In this document: one piece after another, positions 49,318 to 57,375 of the stretch
Position numbering within the stretch: the first letter of the stretch is position 1
Layout of the letters: every line of letters starts with the position of its first letter
Translations under genes and position numbers: made by a program
Source: Mycobacterium asiaticum
Lineage (GTDB): Bacteria; Actinomycetota; Actinomycetes; Mycobacteriales; Mycobacteriaceae
Reading direction: 5' to 3'
DNA: 57,375 nt
NCBI RefSeq assembly: GCF_001673635.1
Contig: NZ_LZMH01000016.1
Coordinates: forward strand, 1-57,375
Notes under the pieces: model-generated
Databases searched by the model: none
Told to the model about the DNA's origin: nothing
The model's input: the letters and a program-made list of their open reading frames with translations, nothing else

Positions 49318-49812
49318 ATGACAGGCCCACCGCCCGACAACTACTCGCCGTATGGAGGCTATGAGCCTTCGCCGGGGGAGTACCCGCCTTACCAAGGCGG
49401 CGGATACCCACCGCCGCAGCCGCAACAGCCGTACGGCTACCCGGCGCCGGGCGGCGGCTACCCACCCGGGGGATACCCACCGCCGGGCGGGGGATACCCA
49501 CCGCCGGGCGGTGGATACCCGCCGTCGTCGCCGCAACCCTATGGCGCCTATCCGCCGCACATGCAGTACGGGCAGGCGGGCAAGCCGAGCAATTACCTGG
49601 TGTGGTCGATCATCACGATCTTCCTGTGCACCATCCCGGGCATCGTGGCGACCGTTTACGCCGCCAGGGTGGACGGGTTATGGGGACAGGGGCGCTATGC
49701 CGAAGCGACCAGTGCGTCCAATACCGCGAAGACGTGGGCGATTGTCGCTTCGGTGCTCGGCGGCTTGATGTGGCTGGCTTATCTGGGTCGGCTGGGCTCG
49801 CGGGTTTCCTGA
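49318..49812 (+). CDS. Proline-rich CD225/dispanin-like membrane protein
   Basis: A 164-residue protein. The first 85 residues are a Pro/Gly/Tyr-rich low-complexity tail with GGGYPPP repeats. Then comes a CD225-like module: KPSNYLVWSIITIFLCTIPGIVATVYAARVD (intramembrane helix), a loop with GRYAEATSASNTAKTW, and the membrane helix AIVASVLGGLMWLAYLG. Such proteins sit in the membrane with the tail in the cytoplasm; a role in membrane organisation is possible. The start is ATG 49318. Confidence 0.85.
   Translation: MTGPPPDNYSPYGGYEPSPGEYPPYQGGGYPPPQPQQPYGYPAPGGGYPPGGYPPPGGGYPPPGGGYPPSSPQPYGAYPPHMQYGQAGKPSNYLVWSIITIFLCTIPGIVATVYAARVDGLWGQGRYAEATSASNTAKTWAIVASVLGGLMWLAYLGRLGSRVS
49471..49520 (+). 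repeat. 21-bp tandem repeat encoding GYPPPGG
   Basis: The unit GGATACCCACCGCCGGGCGG plus one base is present in two complete copies (49471-49491 and 49492-49512), with partial, more diverged copies on both sides. It lies in frame in the proline-rich tail, so copy-number change would lengthen or shorten the tail by seven residues. Confidence 0.8.
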
Positions 49813-49824
49813 CGGTTCGATGCG

Positions 49825-50781
49825 TTGACCTCCGGATCCAGCATCGACTTCGACGTCAGTGCTGCGCTGGGGGAGCCGGCATCCCTGGCCGCGACCTACT
49901 ACCCGGCGTGCACTGCTGACCCAAGGGGCGCCGTCCTGTGCTGCCTGCCCGGCGGCACCTACAGCAGGCACTACTGGGATTTGCACGTCCCGGGTCATTG
50001 TGGCTACAGTTTCGCCGAATTCGCGGCCGGCAACGGCTATTCGGTCGTAACGGTCGACCCGTTGGGTACGGGCGAGAGTTCAAAGCTCACACGCGATTTC
50101 GACTTCGCCCACATCGCGGCCGCGCTCGCCGTTGCGGTTTCGGCCATGCCCGACGTGACGGGTGACGACCGGCCCGTGGTCGCCGTCGCGCATTCCCTGG
50201 GCGGATACCTGGCGATCACCCAACAAGCCCTCTATTCCAGTTATGTGGGGCTCGCGGTACTTGGGTGCACCAATAAGCATGTGGCACCGCTGAATCTGAG
50301 CCCGGACTTCATTGCCCGGGCCGCCACGCCGCAGGGGCGGACAGCGCTTCGCGACGAGATCCTCGCAGCCCTGCCGGCGCCGTACTTCGAAGGCCCGCGC
50401 GACGACCTGCAGAGCTGGTTCCATCTGCCCGATGTGCCGTCCGCTGTCATCGAAGCCGATTCCGCCGCAACGAAGTCGGTGGTACCGCGGGTGTTCGGCC
50501 TCGCGATGATCCCCGGCATCGTCGCCGAGCACGCAGCCACCATCGACGTGCCGGTCCTGGTCGGCTACGGTGCCACCGACGTCTCGCCGGATCCGCGCGC
50601 CGAAGCCGCCATGTACCGCGATAGCCCCGACCTGACGACCGTGATCCTGTCGGGCAGCGCGCACTGCCACAACATGGCCTCGAGCCGGCATCGGCTGTGG
50701 CGGAGGCTGCTTGCCTGGGCGGCGACCGTGGTGGGCGAGCCGGCCGGCCAAGTCAGTGGGCGCCACCGAGATTCAGTGTGA
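49825..50781 (+). CDS. Alpha/beta hydrolase with Ser nucleophile
   Basis: A 318-residue protein. LCCLPGGTYSRHYWD forms the oxyanion region, AHSLGG carries Ser124 (Ala replaces the first Gly of GxSxG), VLVGYGATDVSPDP holds the acid and SAHCHN the histidine. It is probably an esterase or lipase-like enzyme. The TTG start at 49825 is 13 bp after the CD225 gene, and no better start was seen. Its 3' end overlaps the opposite mmr gene by 29 bp. Confidence 0.82.
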   Translation: MTSGSSIDFDVSAALGEPASLAATYYPACTADPRGAVLCCLPGGTYSRHYWDLHVPGHCGYSFAEFAAGNGYSVVTVDPLGTGESSKLTRDFDFAHIAAALAVAVSAMPDVTGDDRPVVAVAHSLGGYLAITQQALYSSYVGLAVLGCTNKHVAPLNLSPDFIARAATPQGRTALRDEILAALPAPYFEGPRDDLQSWFHLPDVPSAVIEADSAATKSVVPRVFGLAMIPGIVAEHAATIDVPVLVGYGATDVSPDPRAEAAMYRDSPDLTTVILSGSAHCHNMASSRHRLWRRLLAWAATVVGEPAGQVSGRHRDSV

Positions 50782-51076
50782 CCACGCCGGCAATGATCAG
50801 TCCGACGCCGACCACCTTTGCGGTCGAGATGGGGGAGCCCAGGAACATCACCGCGATCAACACGATCGCGGCCGTGCCTATCGCCGACCACAGTGCGTAG
50901 GCGACATCGGTTTGCATGCCGCGCGAGATCGACAGCGCGAGTAAAGCGAACGCGACGGCATACCCGAGCAGGCAGGCCGTTGTCGGCCATAGCCGACTGA
51001 AGCCGTCGGTGCTCTTGAGCAGGCTGGTGGCCACCACCTCGGCGAAGATGGCGACGAGCAGGTACAGGTATGCCAA
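50753..51076 (-). CDS. mmr: Small multidrug resistance exporter Mmr/EmrE-like
   Basis: A 107-residue four-helix SMR protein. The essential membrane glutamate is at position 13 (VAIFAEVVATSLLK); YALWSAIGTAAIVLI and GVGLIIAGVVTLNL follow. Dimers exchange protons for lipophilic cations such as ethidium. Length equals M. tuberculosis Mmr (Rv3065). The TetR partner (Rv3066 there) is not next to it here, but an operator-like repeat lies in front of the start. Confidence 0.93.
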   Translation of the reverse strand: MAYLYLLVAIFAEVVATSLLKSTDGFSRLWPTTACLLGYAVAFALLALSISRGMQTDVAYALWSAIGTAAIVLIAVMFLGSPISTAKVVGVGLIIAGVVTLNLGGAH

Positions 51077-51084
51077 TGTGGTCT

Positions 51085-51114
51085 CCTCGTGTGCATCTGT
51101 ACATGTACACGAGG
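51085..51114. promoter_or_regulatory. Nested inverted repeats upstream of mmr
   Basis: Perfect 8-bp arms CCTCGTGT and ACACGAGG enclose a 14-bp centre; within and overlapping it is the perfect 12-bp palindrome TGTACATGTACA (51098-51109). The element starts 9 bp before the mmr ATG. It has the look of a TetR-type site bound by two dimers, as expected for drug-induced SMR pumps. Confidence 0.75.
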
Positions 51115-51129
51115 GCTCTACGGCTCTGG

Positions 51130-51765
51130 TCAGCTACCCCAGCGGCCGGCCGCGGCCATGTGCTCGAGCATCGTGGTCGCCCCACTGCGCCGTTCGCGCA
51201 GGACCTCACCGCCCATGGTGTAGGGCATTCCCGCGTCCGGGCTGCGCTGGGCATGCGCGGCGATGGCGTCCACCAACGTTGTGGCCATGGCCAACCGCGG
51301 GTACCGAGAGTGGATGGCCTCGGCGGCTTGGTCGTCGATGAAGTCGGCGTTGCGGCCGAAGTCGATGCCTACCCCGCCACTGACCAGATAACAGATAGGC
51401 CCGCGGCGGTGTGCAATCCCCATGGAGCTGTGCAGCGCGATCGCCTCCCAAACCGCATCCACTACCGCACGGTCACAACCGTGTTCGGTCAGCAGGGTCG
51501 CTGCCAGGTCGGCACCTTCGACCTCGAAACGTTCCTTGCCGGCAGCTGCGGTCCCGGCGCCGAGGTCGTGCAGGACGGAGCCCAGGAACAGGGTTTCGCT
51601 GTCGTAATCGGTTTGCGGGCTTAGACCGTCGTGAGCGGCGAGCAGCTCAGCGAACAGGTAGCTGCGCACGCTGTGATTGAAAACCGATGTTGACTCGGTG
51701 GATTCGGCCAGCTGAAGCGCGGCCCGAGCTACCGCGGAATCGACGAGGCCAGGAATTGTTTGCAT
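51130..51765 (-). CDS. HD domain-containing protein
   Basis: A 211-residue protein starting MQTIPGLVDSAVARAAL. The HD site is seen as FNHSVRSYLFAELLA, GSVLHDLGAG and AIALHSSMG, the arrangement of cyanamide-hydratase-like HD proteins that bind one metal. The true substrate is unknown. TAGCGT seven nt before the ATG suggests a leaderless mRNA and decides the start. Confidence 0.82.
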   Translation of the reverse strand: MQTIPGLVDSAVARAALQLAESTESTSVFNHSVRSYLFAELLAAHDGLSPQTDYDSETLFLGSVLHDLGAGTAAAGKERFEVEGADLAATLLTEHGCDRAVVDAVWEAIALHSSMGIAHRRGPICYLVSGGVGIDFGRNADFIDDQAAEAIHSRYPRLAMATTLVDAIAAHAQRSPDAGMPYTMGGEVLRERRSGATTMLEHMAAAGRWGS

Positions 51766-51866
51766 GTCGTGGACGCTATTGGCTTGCGGGCCGCGACCGT
51801 GAGTGGCGTAACAGACATGCATCCCACTATTTAGGCCGCCACCGTCACGGTCGTAGGGTGGGTCAG

Positions 51867-52316
51867 ATGAACCTCGACCAACGCCTCGCCGGCTATTCGC
51901 CTGCGGTGCTGAGCCTGTTTCGACTGGTCTACGGGCTCTTGTTTGCGGGCCACGGCTCCATGATTCTGTTCGATTGGCCTGTCTCGACCGGCCAAGACAT
52001 CCCGGTTCTGCAATGGCCAGCTTGGTACGCCGGGGCCATCGAATTCGTCACCGGGTTGTTGGTCGCGGCGGGCCTGTTCACCCGGATCGCGGCGTTCTTC
52101 GCGTCCGGCACGATGGCGGTCGCCTATTTCTGGATGCACCAACCGCACGCTTTATGGCCCATCGGCGAACCGCCCGGCGGCAACGGTGGGACCTTAGCCA
52201 TCCTGTACTGCTTCGGCTTCTTCCTGCTGGTGTTCCTTGGTGCGGGAAGGTACTCGCTGGACGCTTTGATCGTTACAAAAGTTCAACGCCGTAAGGCTTT
52301 ACGTACAGTCGTCTAA
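51867..52316 (+). CDS. DoxX family membrane protein
   Basis: A 149-residue protein with four membrane helices (LSLFRLVYGLLFAGHGSMIL, AGAIEFVTGLLVAAGLF, AAFFASGTMAVAYFW, LAILYCFGFFLLVFLGAG), the DoxX layout. DoxX proteins are often linked to redox homeostasis at the membrane. TAGGGT seven nt before the ATG fits a leaderless start. The end overlaps the opposite SDR gene by 18 bp. Confidence 0.87.
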   Translation: MNLDQRLAGYSPAVLSLFRLVYGLLFAGHGSMILFDWPVSTGQDIPVLQWPAWYAGAIEFVTGLLVAAGLFTRIAAFFASGTMAVAYFWMHQPHALWPIGEPPGGNGGTLAILYCFGFFLLVFLGAGRYSLDALIVTKVQRRKALRTVV

Positions 52317-53144
52317 ACATGTGCCTGCGCTGAGGTCCTCCCAAGCGGCGATCTCCTTGGCGCGCCGCTCGGCGATATGCCGGTAGGAGAACAGCGCATC
52401 CTGGCCGAGCAGCAGGAACGCGGGGGGTTCGTTCGCCTCGACCGCGGCGATGATCGCTGCTGCCGCCTTGGCGGGATCACCGGTCTGGTGACCGTGCATG
52501 GTGTCGTTCTCTTTGCGGCGTCGTCCCGCGGTCTCGGCGTAGTCATCAATGACCGTCTCCGACTGCGTCAGCGAGCGACCGGAGAAATCGGTACGGAAGG
52601 CGCCGGGCTCGACCACGGTGACCGAAATGCCGAGCGGCGCAAGCTCACCGGTCAATGCCCCGCTCATGCCTTCGACCGCGGCTTTGGCCGCCGAGTAATA
52701 GCCCGATCCGACCGGCGTCAACTGCACGCCGATCGAGGAGATGTTGACGATGGCGCCGGAACCGCGGGCACGCATGGCCGGCAGGACGGCCTTGATCATC
52801 GCGACCGTGCCGAAGAAGTGCGTTTCGAACAGAGCGCGAACCTTCTGGTCTTCACCCTCTTCGACAGCGGATCGATAGCCGTAGCCGGCGTTGTTGACCA
52901 GCACGTCGATATCGCCGAACCGTTCCTGCGCTTGGAGTACCGCCTCGTCGATCTGTTCGGGCTTGGTCACGTCCAGCGTTGCCGCAAGCACCCGCTCGGG
53001 GGTGGCATCGGCGAGATCGTTCACGCTGGTGACGTCGCGGGCCGTCACGACCGCGTTGTGCCCCTTGTCGATGACGGCCTCAGCCAGGGCGCGACCAAGC
53101 CCCGTCGAACAACCGGTGATGAGCCAGGTGGACAAACGGAACAT
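52299..53144 (-). CDS. SDR family oxidoreductase
   Basis: A 281-residue classical SDR. It has WLITGCSTGLGRALAEA at the start, VLVNNAGYG, catalytic YSAAK (after IVNISSIGVQ) and SVTVVEPGAFRTDF. The start MFRLSTWLITG puts the Rossmann motif at the normal place; GTG 53162 adds six residues and GGAAGG lies between the two. The C-terminal tail with two late cysteines is longer than in most SDRs. The substrate is unknown. Confidence 0.87.
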   Translation of the reverse strand: MFRLSTWLITGCSTGLGRALAEAVIDKGHNAVVTARDVTSVNDLADATPERVLAATLDVTKPEQIDEAVLQAQERFGDIDVLVNNAGYGYRSAVEEGEDQKVRALFETHFFGTVAMIKAVLPAMRARGSGAIVNISSIGVQLTPVGSGYYSAAKAAVEGMSGALTGELAPLGISVTVVEPGAFRTDFSGRSLTQSETVIDDYAETAGRRRKENDTMHGHQTGDPAKAAAAIIAAVEANEPPAFLLLGQDALFSYRHIAERRAKEIAAWEDLSAGTCLDDCT

Positions 53145-53216
53145 CCTTCCGGCCGCAGCCACTAGTAGACTACACCGAACTGCTGATTGCCTTGTCCGGC
53201 AGCAAATTTCGTTGGG

Positions 53217-53489
53217 CTAGAAGCCCATCTTCTTGCAGTTGGCGTTTCGATTCTGACAAAACATTCCGCTGCCGGTCCAGTCCTTGGCGCCCGGTACGCC
53301 GAAGTTGTTGGGTGTGTCCGTGGAACGGGGATCCTGCGCCAGCTGCGGGTTGATGATGATCAAGTAGTCATCGATGATCGGTGGCACCGCGTCATCGGGG
53401 TCCGCGTTTGCGGCGCCGGCACTGCCGACTGCGGCCGCAAGTCCAATCAGGCCGGCAGCGATGCCCGCAGCAAATTTCCGAAGGCTCAT
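53217..53489 (-). CDS. Small exported protein with C-terminal cysteine pair
   Basis: A 90-residue protein. The signal peptide MSLRKFAAGIAAGLIGLAAA is followed by a cut after ANA and a 60-residue mature part with Pro/Asp-rich start (DPDDAVPPIIDDYL) and end MFCQNRNANCKKMGF, where the two cysteines could bond. GAGGGCGACC before the ATG supports this start. No domain recognised. Confidence 0.75.
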   Translation of the reverse strand: MSLRKFAAGIAAGLIGLAAAVGSAGAANADPDDAVPPIIDDYLIIINPQLAQDPRSTDTPNNFGVPGAKDWTGSGMFCQNRNANCKKMGF

Positions 53490-53667
53490 CGGTCGCCCTC
53501 TCTGCTCTGGCGCGAATGACTGGCCATGTCTGAGCTTACTCGTTAAACGCTGTTGCGATCCGAGCCTGCCGAGTGTTCGTCGCAAACCGGCTACAAACGC
53601 GCAACAACTCCGATCATGTCAGCCAGCAAAGCCCACACTGGCCCGGACTGTACCTAGCGTGTAGCCC

Positions 53668-54366
53668 GTGGTGCGCATGTCCGCGGTCGTTCGTCGTGCT
53701 GCGGTTCTCGCTGTCTGTCTGGCGCTACCTGTTTCCACCCCGTCGGCGGCGGCCGACCCTTTCTCGCAGCCGGTCGGCGCAGCGTCGTCGGCCGACGGCG
53801 CGGTACCACCCGGCGTGCCCGCCCGGGTGACGACGCCTGACGGCTGGACCCTGGCGCTCGGGGCCAGGGACGAGAAGCACGTTCCGGTGGCGCCGTTGAC
53901 CACCGCCGCGTCGTCGCGTGAATACCTGTCCAGCGGGATATTCGTCGCTTCCCTGATCGGTCCGGAAACCCCGCACGGCATTCTCGAGGTGGGCTACGAA
54001 ATCGGTTGCGGCATCGATATGAGCACAGCCAACGGTGTCACCATGGCCAACGGTGGGGGTGTTTCTCCCTCGCTCGGCGCGGTGGTGCCGTTCGGACCAG
54101 GCGAGCCGTTCCAACTCCTACCGCTGATCAGCACGCCGTACAACGGAGTGGTCAGCGTCGGGATGAAGCCGGGATTCGTGGTGGTGGTGCCGGTGGTCAG
54201 GAAAGAATTCAAGGGTCCCAATCCGTGGATCATGATCAGCGAGTTCCACATGAAGATCGACGGATGCGTCGGACAATCGTTCGTTCGCTCCTACTCGACG
54301 CTGACCCGAATCACCGATGAATCCGACGTGGTGTTGTCCTACGTCGGTGCGACCAAAGCCGTCTGA
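53668..54366 (+). CDS. MspA family porin
   Basis: A 232-residue protein. The signal peptide (RRAAVLAVCLALPVSTPSAAA, cut before DPFSQP) precedes an MspA domain: VTTPDGWTLALGARDEKHVPVAPL, SSREYLSSGIFVASL, LEVGYEIGCGIDMS and MISEFHMKIDGCVGQSFVRSY. MspA porins form octameric pores in the outer mycomembrane for small hydrophilic solutes. The family is found in rapid growers and some slow growers, not in M. tuberculosis. Two cysteines (GCG and GCV) are a point of difference from MspA itself. The 3' end overlaps the opposite gene by 28 bp. Confidence 0.88.
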   Translation: MVRMSAVVRRAAVLAVCLALPVSTPSAAADPFSQPVGAASSADGAVPPGVPARVTTPDGWTLALGARDEKHVPVAPLTTAASSREYLSSGIFVASLIGPETPHGILEVGYEIGCGIDMSTANGVTMANGGGVSPSLGAVVPFGPGEPFQLLPLISTPYNGVVSVGMKPGFVVVVPVVRKEFKGPNPWIMISEFHMKIDGCVGQSFVRSYSTLTRITDESDVVLSYVGATKAV

Positions 54367-55610
54367 TACGGCGCTCCGAGATCCGGCACTGCCGTGAAGC
54401 CGTTCTGATGGGCCGCCGCCGTGGCGCGGCGGATGGGCAGGATCAGCGGCACGAACAGGATCTGGTCCAACAGGATCGGGGTGACCAGCCGGTTGTGCAC
54501 GAACGCGAATGAGCTCTTCGTAACCGGGTCGGCCCAGCCGATGGTGCCACCCAGCCCGGCATGCCCGTAACCGCGGAGCAGGCCGGGCACCGGTGATCCG
54601 TGGTAGCCGAGGTTGAACGACATCGGGACGATCAGGTTCAGGTCGGGGCGCAAGCTGGTCTTGCCCAGCAGCCCCGCCGCCAATTCCTCTGAAAGCAGTG
54701 GGGTTTGGGCTACCCGGCCGTCGTTGGCCAACGCACCGTACATCTTGGCCAGCCCGCGCGCCGTCACCACCGCGTTCACCGACGGAATCTCGCTGTCCAG
54801 GAACGGCGTGTCGCCCTGGATCAGGGAGGTGATCCCGGGGACATACATCGCGCCCAGGCCACCGGCGATCGGCAGCTCCGCGAGCCGGGGCGCCAGTAGG
54901 TCAAACAACGGGTTGGCGCGCGTGGTCTGGGGGAACATGATCTGCGCGGCTTTGGTAGGTGCAGCCGCGGGCGGACGACCGAGGTGCAGCCCGTCGGTGT
55001 CCAGCGTCTCGGCTATCTCGGTGCGGAACAACTCGCCCATGCCCTTGCCCGTGATCGCGCGGGCCAATCCCGACGTGAGCCAGCCGTAGGTGAACGCGTG
55101 ATAGGCGGCCCTGCCGGCATGCCGGTCGACCGGCGCTGCCGCCATGCGCTCTTCCATCAGACGGTGGTCGAGCAACTCTTCTTTGCTGACCCCTTGCAGG
55201 TGTGACAGGCCGGATTTGTGCGCCAGCATGTCACGCACCGTGATCTCGGCCTTGCCGTTGGCGCCGAACTCGGGCCAGTACTGCGCGACCGGCGCGTCGT
55301 AGGAAAGCTCGCCGCGGTCGACCAGGCGGTGCAGGACGGTGGCGGCCACTCCCTTGCTCGCGGAGAACACCATGGCGCCGGTGTCGGCGGTCCAGGGCAC
55401 CTCACCGTGGCGGTCCGACCACCCGGTCCAGACGTCGACGACGGGTTCGCCGTCCACGTAGACCGACAGCGCGCCGCCGCCGAAGCGGGGTCCGCCGGAG
55501 AAGATCTTCGCGAAAGTGGTTACGGCGCAAGCGAACCGCGGGTCCGCGGCGCCTTGCACGTGCGCCGGCAGTCCGTTACCGCTCTCCAGGAGCGTCATGG
55601 CGCGTCGCAT
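54339..55610 (-). CDS. Serine hydrolase of the beta-lactamase (class C) / esterase family
   Basis: A 423-residue protein with the penicillin-binding fold: SASK (Ser83, Lys86) in FSASKGVAATVL, AFTYGW as the Tyr motif and GYGHAGLGGTIGWADP in the KTG-like position. Mycobacterial relatives (LipD, LipE, LipP type) are esterases rather than beta-lactamases. There is no signal peptide. ATG 55610 is used; ATG 55598 (MTLLESGNG) is the alternative. Confidence 0.88.
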   Translation of the reverse strand: MRRAMTLLESGNGLPAHVQGAADPRFACAVTTFAKIFSGGPRFGGGALSVYVDGEPVVDVWTGWSDRHGEVPWTADTGAMVFSASKGVAATVLHRLVDRGELSYDAPVAQYWPEFGANGKAEITVRDMLAHKSGLSHLQGVSKEELLDHRLMEERMAAAPVDRHAGRAAYHAFTYGWLTSGLARAITGKGMGELFRTEIAETLDTDGLHLGRPPAAAPTKAAQIMFPQTTRANPLFDLLAPRLAELPIAGGLGAMYVPGITSLIQGDTPFLDSEIPSVNAVVTARGLAKMYGALANDGRVAQTPLLSEELAAGLLGKTSLRPDLNLIVPMSFNLGYHGSPVPGLLRGYGHAGLGGTIGWADPVTKSSFAFVHNRLVTPILLDQILFVPLILPIRRATAAAHQNGFTAVPDLGAPYQTALVAPT

Positions 55611-55670
55611 AGGTATTGCTGAAACATGAGAACAATATTACCACTGGGTGAAAATGCAGTTCTTCGACGC

Positions 55671-56549
55671 TCAGTCTTTCAGCGCACGCCCGACGATCAG
55701 CGGATCGGGCACGCCCACCAGCTCGTGGTCCTTGTCCTCGTAGTCGAATTTGTCGAGCAGGTATCGCATCGCGTTGATGCGGGCGCGCTTCTTGTCATTG
55801 CTTTTCACCACGATCCACGGCGCGAAGTCGGTGTCGGTCGCGGCGAACATTTCCTCTTTCGCGGCCGTGTACGCGTCCCATCGCTTCACCGATTCCATGT
55901 CCATCGGCGAGAATTTCCATTGCTTGACGGGATCGACAAGTCGAATGGCGAACCTGGTGCGTTGCTCGTGGGGCGACACCGAGAACCACAGCTTGGTGAG
56001 CTTGATTCCGTCGTTGACCAGGAGCTTCTCCAATGCCGGTGCCTGTTCGAGGAATTCAGCGTGCTGCTCGGGGGTGCAGAAACCCATCACCTTCTCTACG
56101 CCGGCGCGGTTGTACCAAGAGCGGTCGAACAGCACCATCTCGCCCGCGGCCGGCAGGTGGGTGATGTAGCGCTGGAAATACCACTGCGTCTGCTCGCGCT
56201 CTGAGGGCTTCTCCAGTGCCACCACCCGCGCTGTTCGGGGATTCAGATGCTCCATGAATCGCTGGATGGTGCCGCCCTTGCCGGCGGCGTCGCGACCCTC
56301 GAACAGAATCAAGTGCCGGGTGCCCGTGCTCCGGCTGTGGTTCTGCAGCTTCAGCAGTTCGATCTGCAGCCGGCGTTTGAGCCACTCGTATTCGTCGCGG
56401 GGCATCCGGTCGTCGTAGGGATAGCGCTCGCGCCAGGTCTCGACCGGTTTGCCGTCCCGGTCCAGCAGGACCGGTTCGTCGTCATCCTGGTCGTCGACGG
56501 TGTAGCCGTGCTCGGGCGTCGAAAGTGCATCCAGATCGATCTCTGCCAT
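55671..56549 (-). CDS. ppk2: Polyphosphate kinase 2
   Basis: A 292-residue PPK2 class I enzyme. Walker A is GRDAAGKGG (85-93), the lid module contains YFQRYITHLPAAGE, and Walker B is DRSWYNR (142-148). WFSVSPHEQRTRF and YEDKDHELVGVPDPLIVGRA at the end are also typical. It uses polyphosphate to phosphorylate nucleoside diphosphates, or the reverse. The acidic N-terminal 25 residues are usual in actinobacteria. It resembles M. tuberculosis Ppk2 (Rv3232c). Confidence 0.95.
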   Translation of the reverse strand: MAEIDLDALSTPEHGYTVDDQDDDEPVLLDRDGKPVETWRERYPYDDRMPRDEYEWLKRRLQIELLKLQNHSRSTGTRHLILFEGRDAAGKGGTIQRFMEHLNPRTARVVALEKPSEREQTQWYFQRYITHLPAAGEMVLFDRSWYNRAGVEKVMGFCTPEQHAEFLEQAPALEKLLVNDGIKLTKLWFSVSPHEQRTRFAIRLVDPVKQWKFSPMDMESVKRWDAYTAAKEEMFAATDTDFAPWIVVKSNDKKRARINAMRYLLDKFDYEDKDHELVGVPDPLIVGRALKD

Positions 56550-56817
56550 AACTCCACGCTATGCGCTGAGCCGAAAAGTGCGGCGCTGCAGAAGATTAAA
56601 TGTGGGCGGGGCTGGGGTTTGCCGGAAGACTCGAATTGCTGGTGAGATTTAACCAGACGATTTGCCGGGATTTACGCCGATCTTGATCAGAGGGGTCTAA
56701 CATACCTGGAATTGATCCTGCCGGAAGTATTTATTCGAATCGATCTGATGAGCGCCGGATGCTTGGCATATCGGCTGTGCCTTTATGCGCTCATTGTCCC
56801 GACCGCTGGGAGCCGTC

Positions 56818-57375
56818 ATGTCGTCCTTCGTGATCGTTTCGCCGGAGACGGTGGCGGCAGCCGCCCAGGATCTGACCGGCTTGGGGTCGGCGCTGCGGGC
56901 CGCCAACGCGGCCGCGGCGGAACCGACGACGTCGCTGCTTGCAGCGGCACAGGATGAGGTGTCTGCGGCAATCGCCGCATTTCTGGCCAACTATGGCCAG
57001 GAATATCAGGCGCTGAGCACGCAGGCGGCATCGTTCCAAGCCGATGTGGTCCGTGCGTTGAACCAGGCGGCGGCCAGCTATGCCGCGATTGAGGCGGCCA
57101 ACGGTCCGCTGCTACAGCAGGCGCAGCAATCCATTTTGGCTGCCGTCAACGGCCCTACCACTGCGTTCTTGGGGCGTCCGCTGATCGGTGACGGCGCCAA
57201 CGGCGCGCCGGAAACCGGAGTGGCTGGGGGTGCTGGCGGGATCCTGTGGGGCAACGGCGGTAACGGCGGGTCCGGCGGTGTTGGGCAAGCCGGTGGCGCC
57301 GGTGGCGACGCTGGGTTCTTCGGGAATGGCGGCCTGGGTGGGGCCGGCGGGGCGGGCGCCCCGGGTGCCGCGGGC
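56818..57375 (+). CDS. PE_PGRS family protein, N-terminal part
   Basis: It runs off the end of the window after 186 codons. The PE domain (about 95 residues) starts [21 protein letters not shown], with a helical pair ending near YAAIEAANG. Then come a linker with [17 protein letters not shown] and [12 protein letters not shown] and the Gly-Gly-Ala/Asn repeat region ([18 protein letters not shown]). The PE domain guides type VII (ESX-5) secretion and the protein is surface-exposed. GGGAG lies 7 nt upstream of the ATG. The frame has no stop in the window. Confidence 0.95.
   Translation, partial: MSSFVIVSPETVAAAAQDLTGLGSALRAANAAAAEPTTSLLAAAQDEVSAAIAAFLANYGQEYQALSTQAASFQADVVRALNQAAASYAAIEAANGPLLQQAQQSILAAVNGPTTAFLGRPLIGDGANGAPETGVAGGAGGILWGNGGNGGSGGVGQAGGAGGDAGFFGNGGLGGAGGAGAPGAAG

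Noticed and set aside
1..57375. CRISPR arrays, insertion sequences, integrases or prophage genes
   Set aside because: No regular direct-repeat/spacer pattern, no transposase or integrase motifs and no terminal inverted repeats with target duplication were seen.

Overview
The window reads as chromosome of a slow-growing, non-tuberculous Mycobacterium. It is GC-rich and dense in F420-dependent oxidoreductases. It also carries a mycofactocin-type short-chain dehydrogenase, two cytochrome P450s (one CYP144-like), DUF732 exported proteins, an MspA-family porin, an Mmr-type drug exporter and the start of a PE_PGRS gene. PE_PGRS genes point to slow growers and MspA porins are absent from the tuberculosis complex, so a species of the kansasii/marinum/gordonae kind is the best guess. 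Many genes have a -10-like hexamer 5-7 nt before the start codon, as expected for leaderless mycobacterial mRNAs.

Region by region. 0-6.3 kb: end of a NorD-like gene, epimerase, SDR, F420 LLM enzyme, then a leftward SPFH - patatin - DUF732 run. 6.4-14.3 kb: redox block with F420 enzymes (PPOX, Ddn-like and three LLM), a P450/SDR pair facing a TetR gene across two tandem operators, and small hypotheticals. 14.3-27.4 kb: core-like block (GH15, sulfatase/SRPBCC, DUF2750, CitE-like, DUF488, kinase-like/TetR, triple DUF190 with two CrcB fluoride channels, phosphoglucomutase, MFS). From memory, part of it matches the M. tuberculosis Rv3068c-Rv3079c order in reverse, with insertions. 27.5-34.5 kb: tRNA-Ala(GGC) followed by a mixed set (RsbW-like kinase, STAS protein, SRPBCC, DUF1906, exported proteins, RNase HI, GH6, TetR). 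34.5-41.1 kb: an apparent catabolic island with a PF10118 protein, Baeyer-Villiger-type monooxygenase, deleted hydrolase remnant, Rieske oxygenase, TetR and CYP144. 41.1-49 kb: hydrolase, HicB-like protein, classical glycogen phosphorylase, HelR and a divergent DHA2 exporter. 49-57.4 kb: CD225 protein, hydrolases, Mmr, HD protein, DoxX, SDR, MspA porin, beta-lactamase-fold hydrolase, PPK2 and the PE_PGRS start.

The most striking system lies at 47.37-47.56 kb. A near-exact rifamycin-associated element (RAE) sits between helR (leftward) and a DHA2-type exporter (rightward). The exporter is preceded by a 14-codon leader ORF with its own ribosome binding site, and that ORF overlaps an intrinsic-terminator-like hairpin with a U-tract. 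This looks like a rifamycin-responsive divergent unit in which the exporter arm is additionally controlled by ribosome-dependent attenuation. A second signal is a 28-bp inverted repeat (ACCATAC-N14-GTATkGT) present in both divergent intergenic regions of the catabolic island, indicating a shared regulator. Further operator-like palindromes lie at 9415-9450, 22015-22029, 30654-30677, 39731-39742 and 51085-51114.
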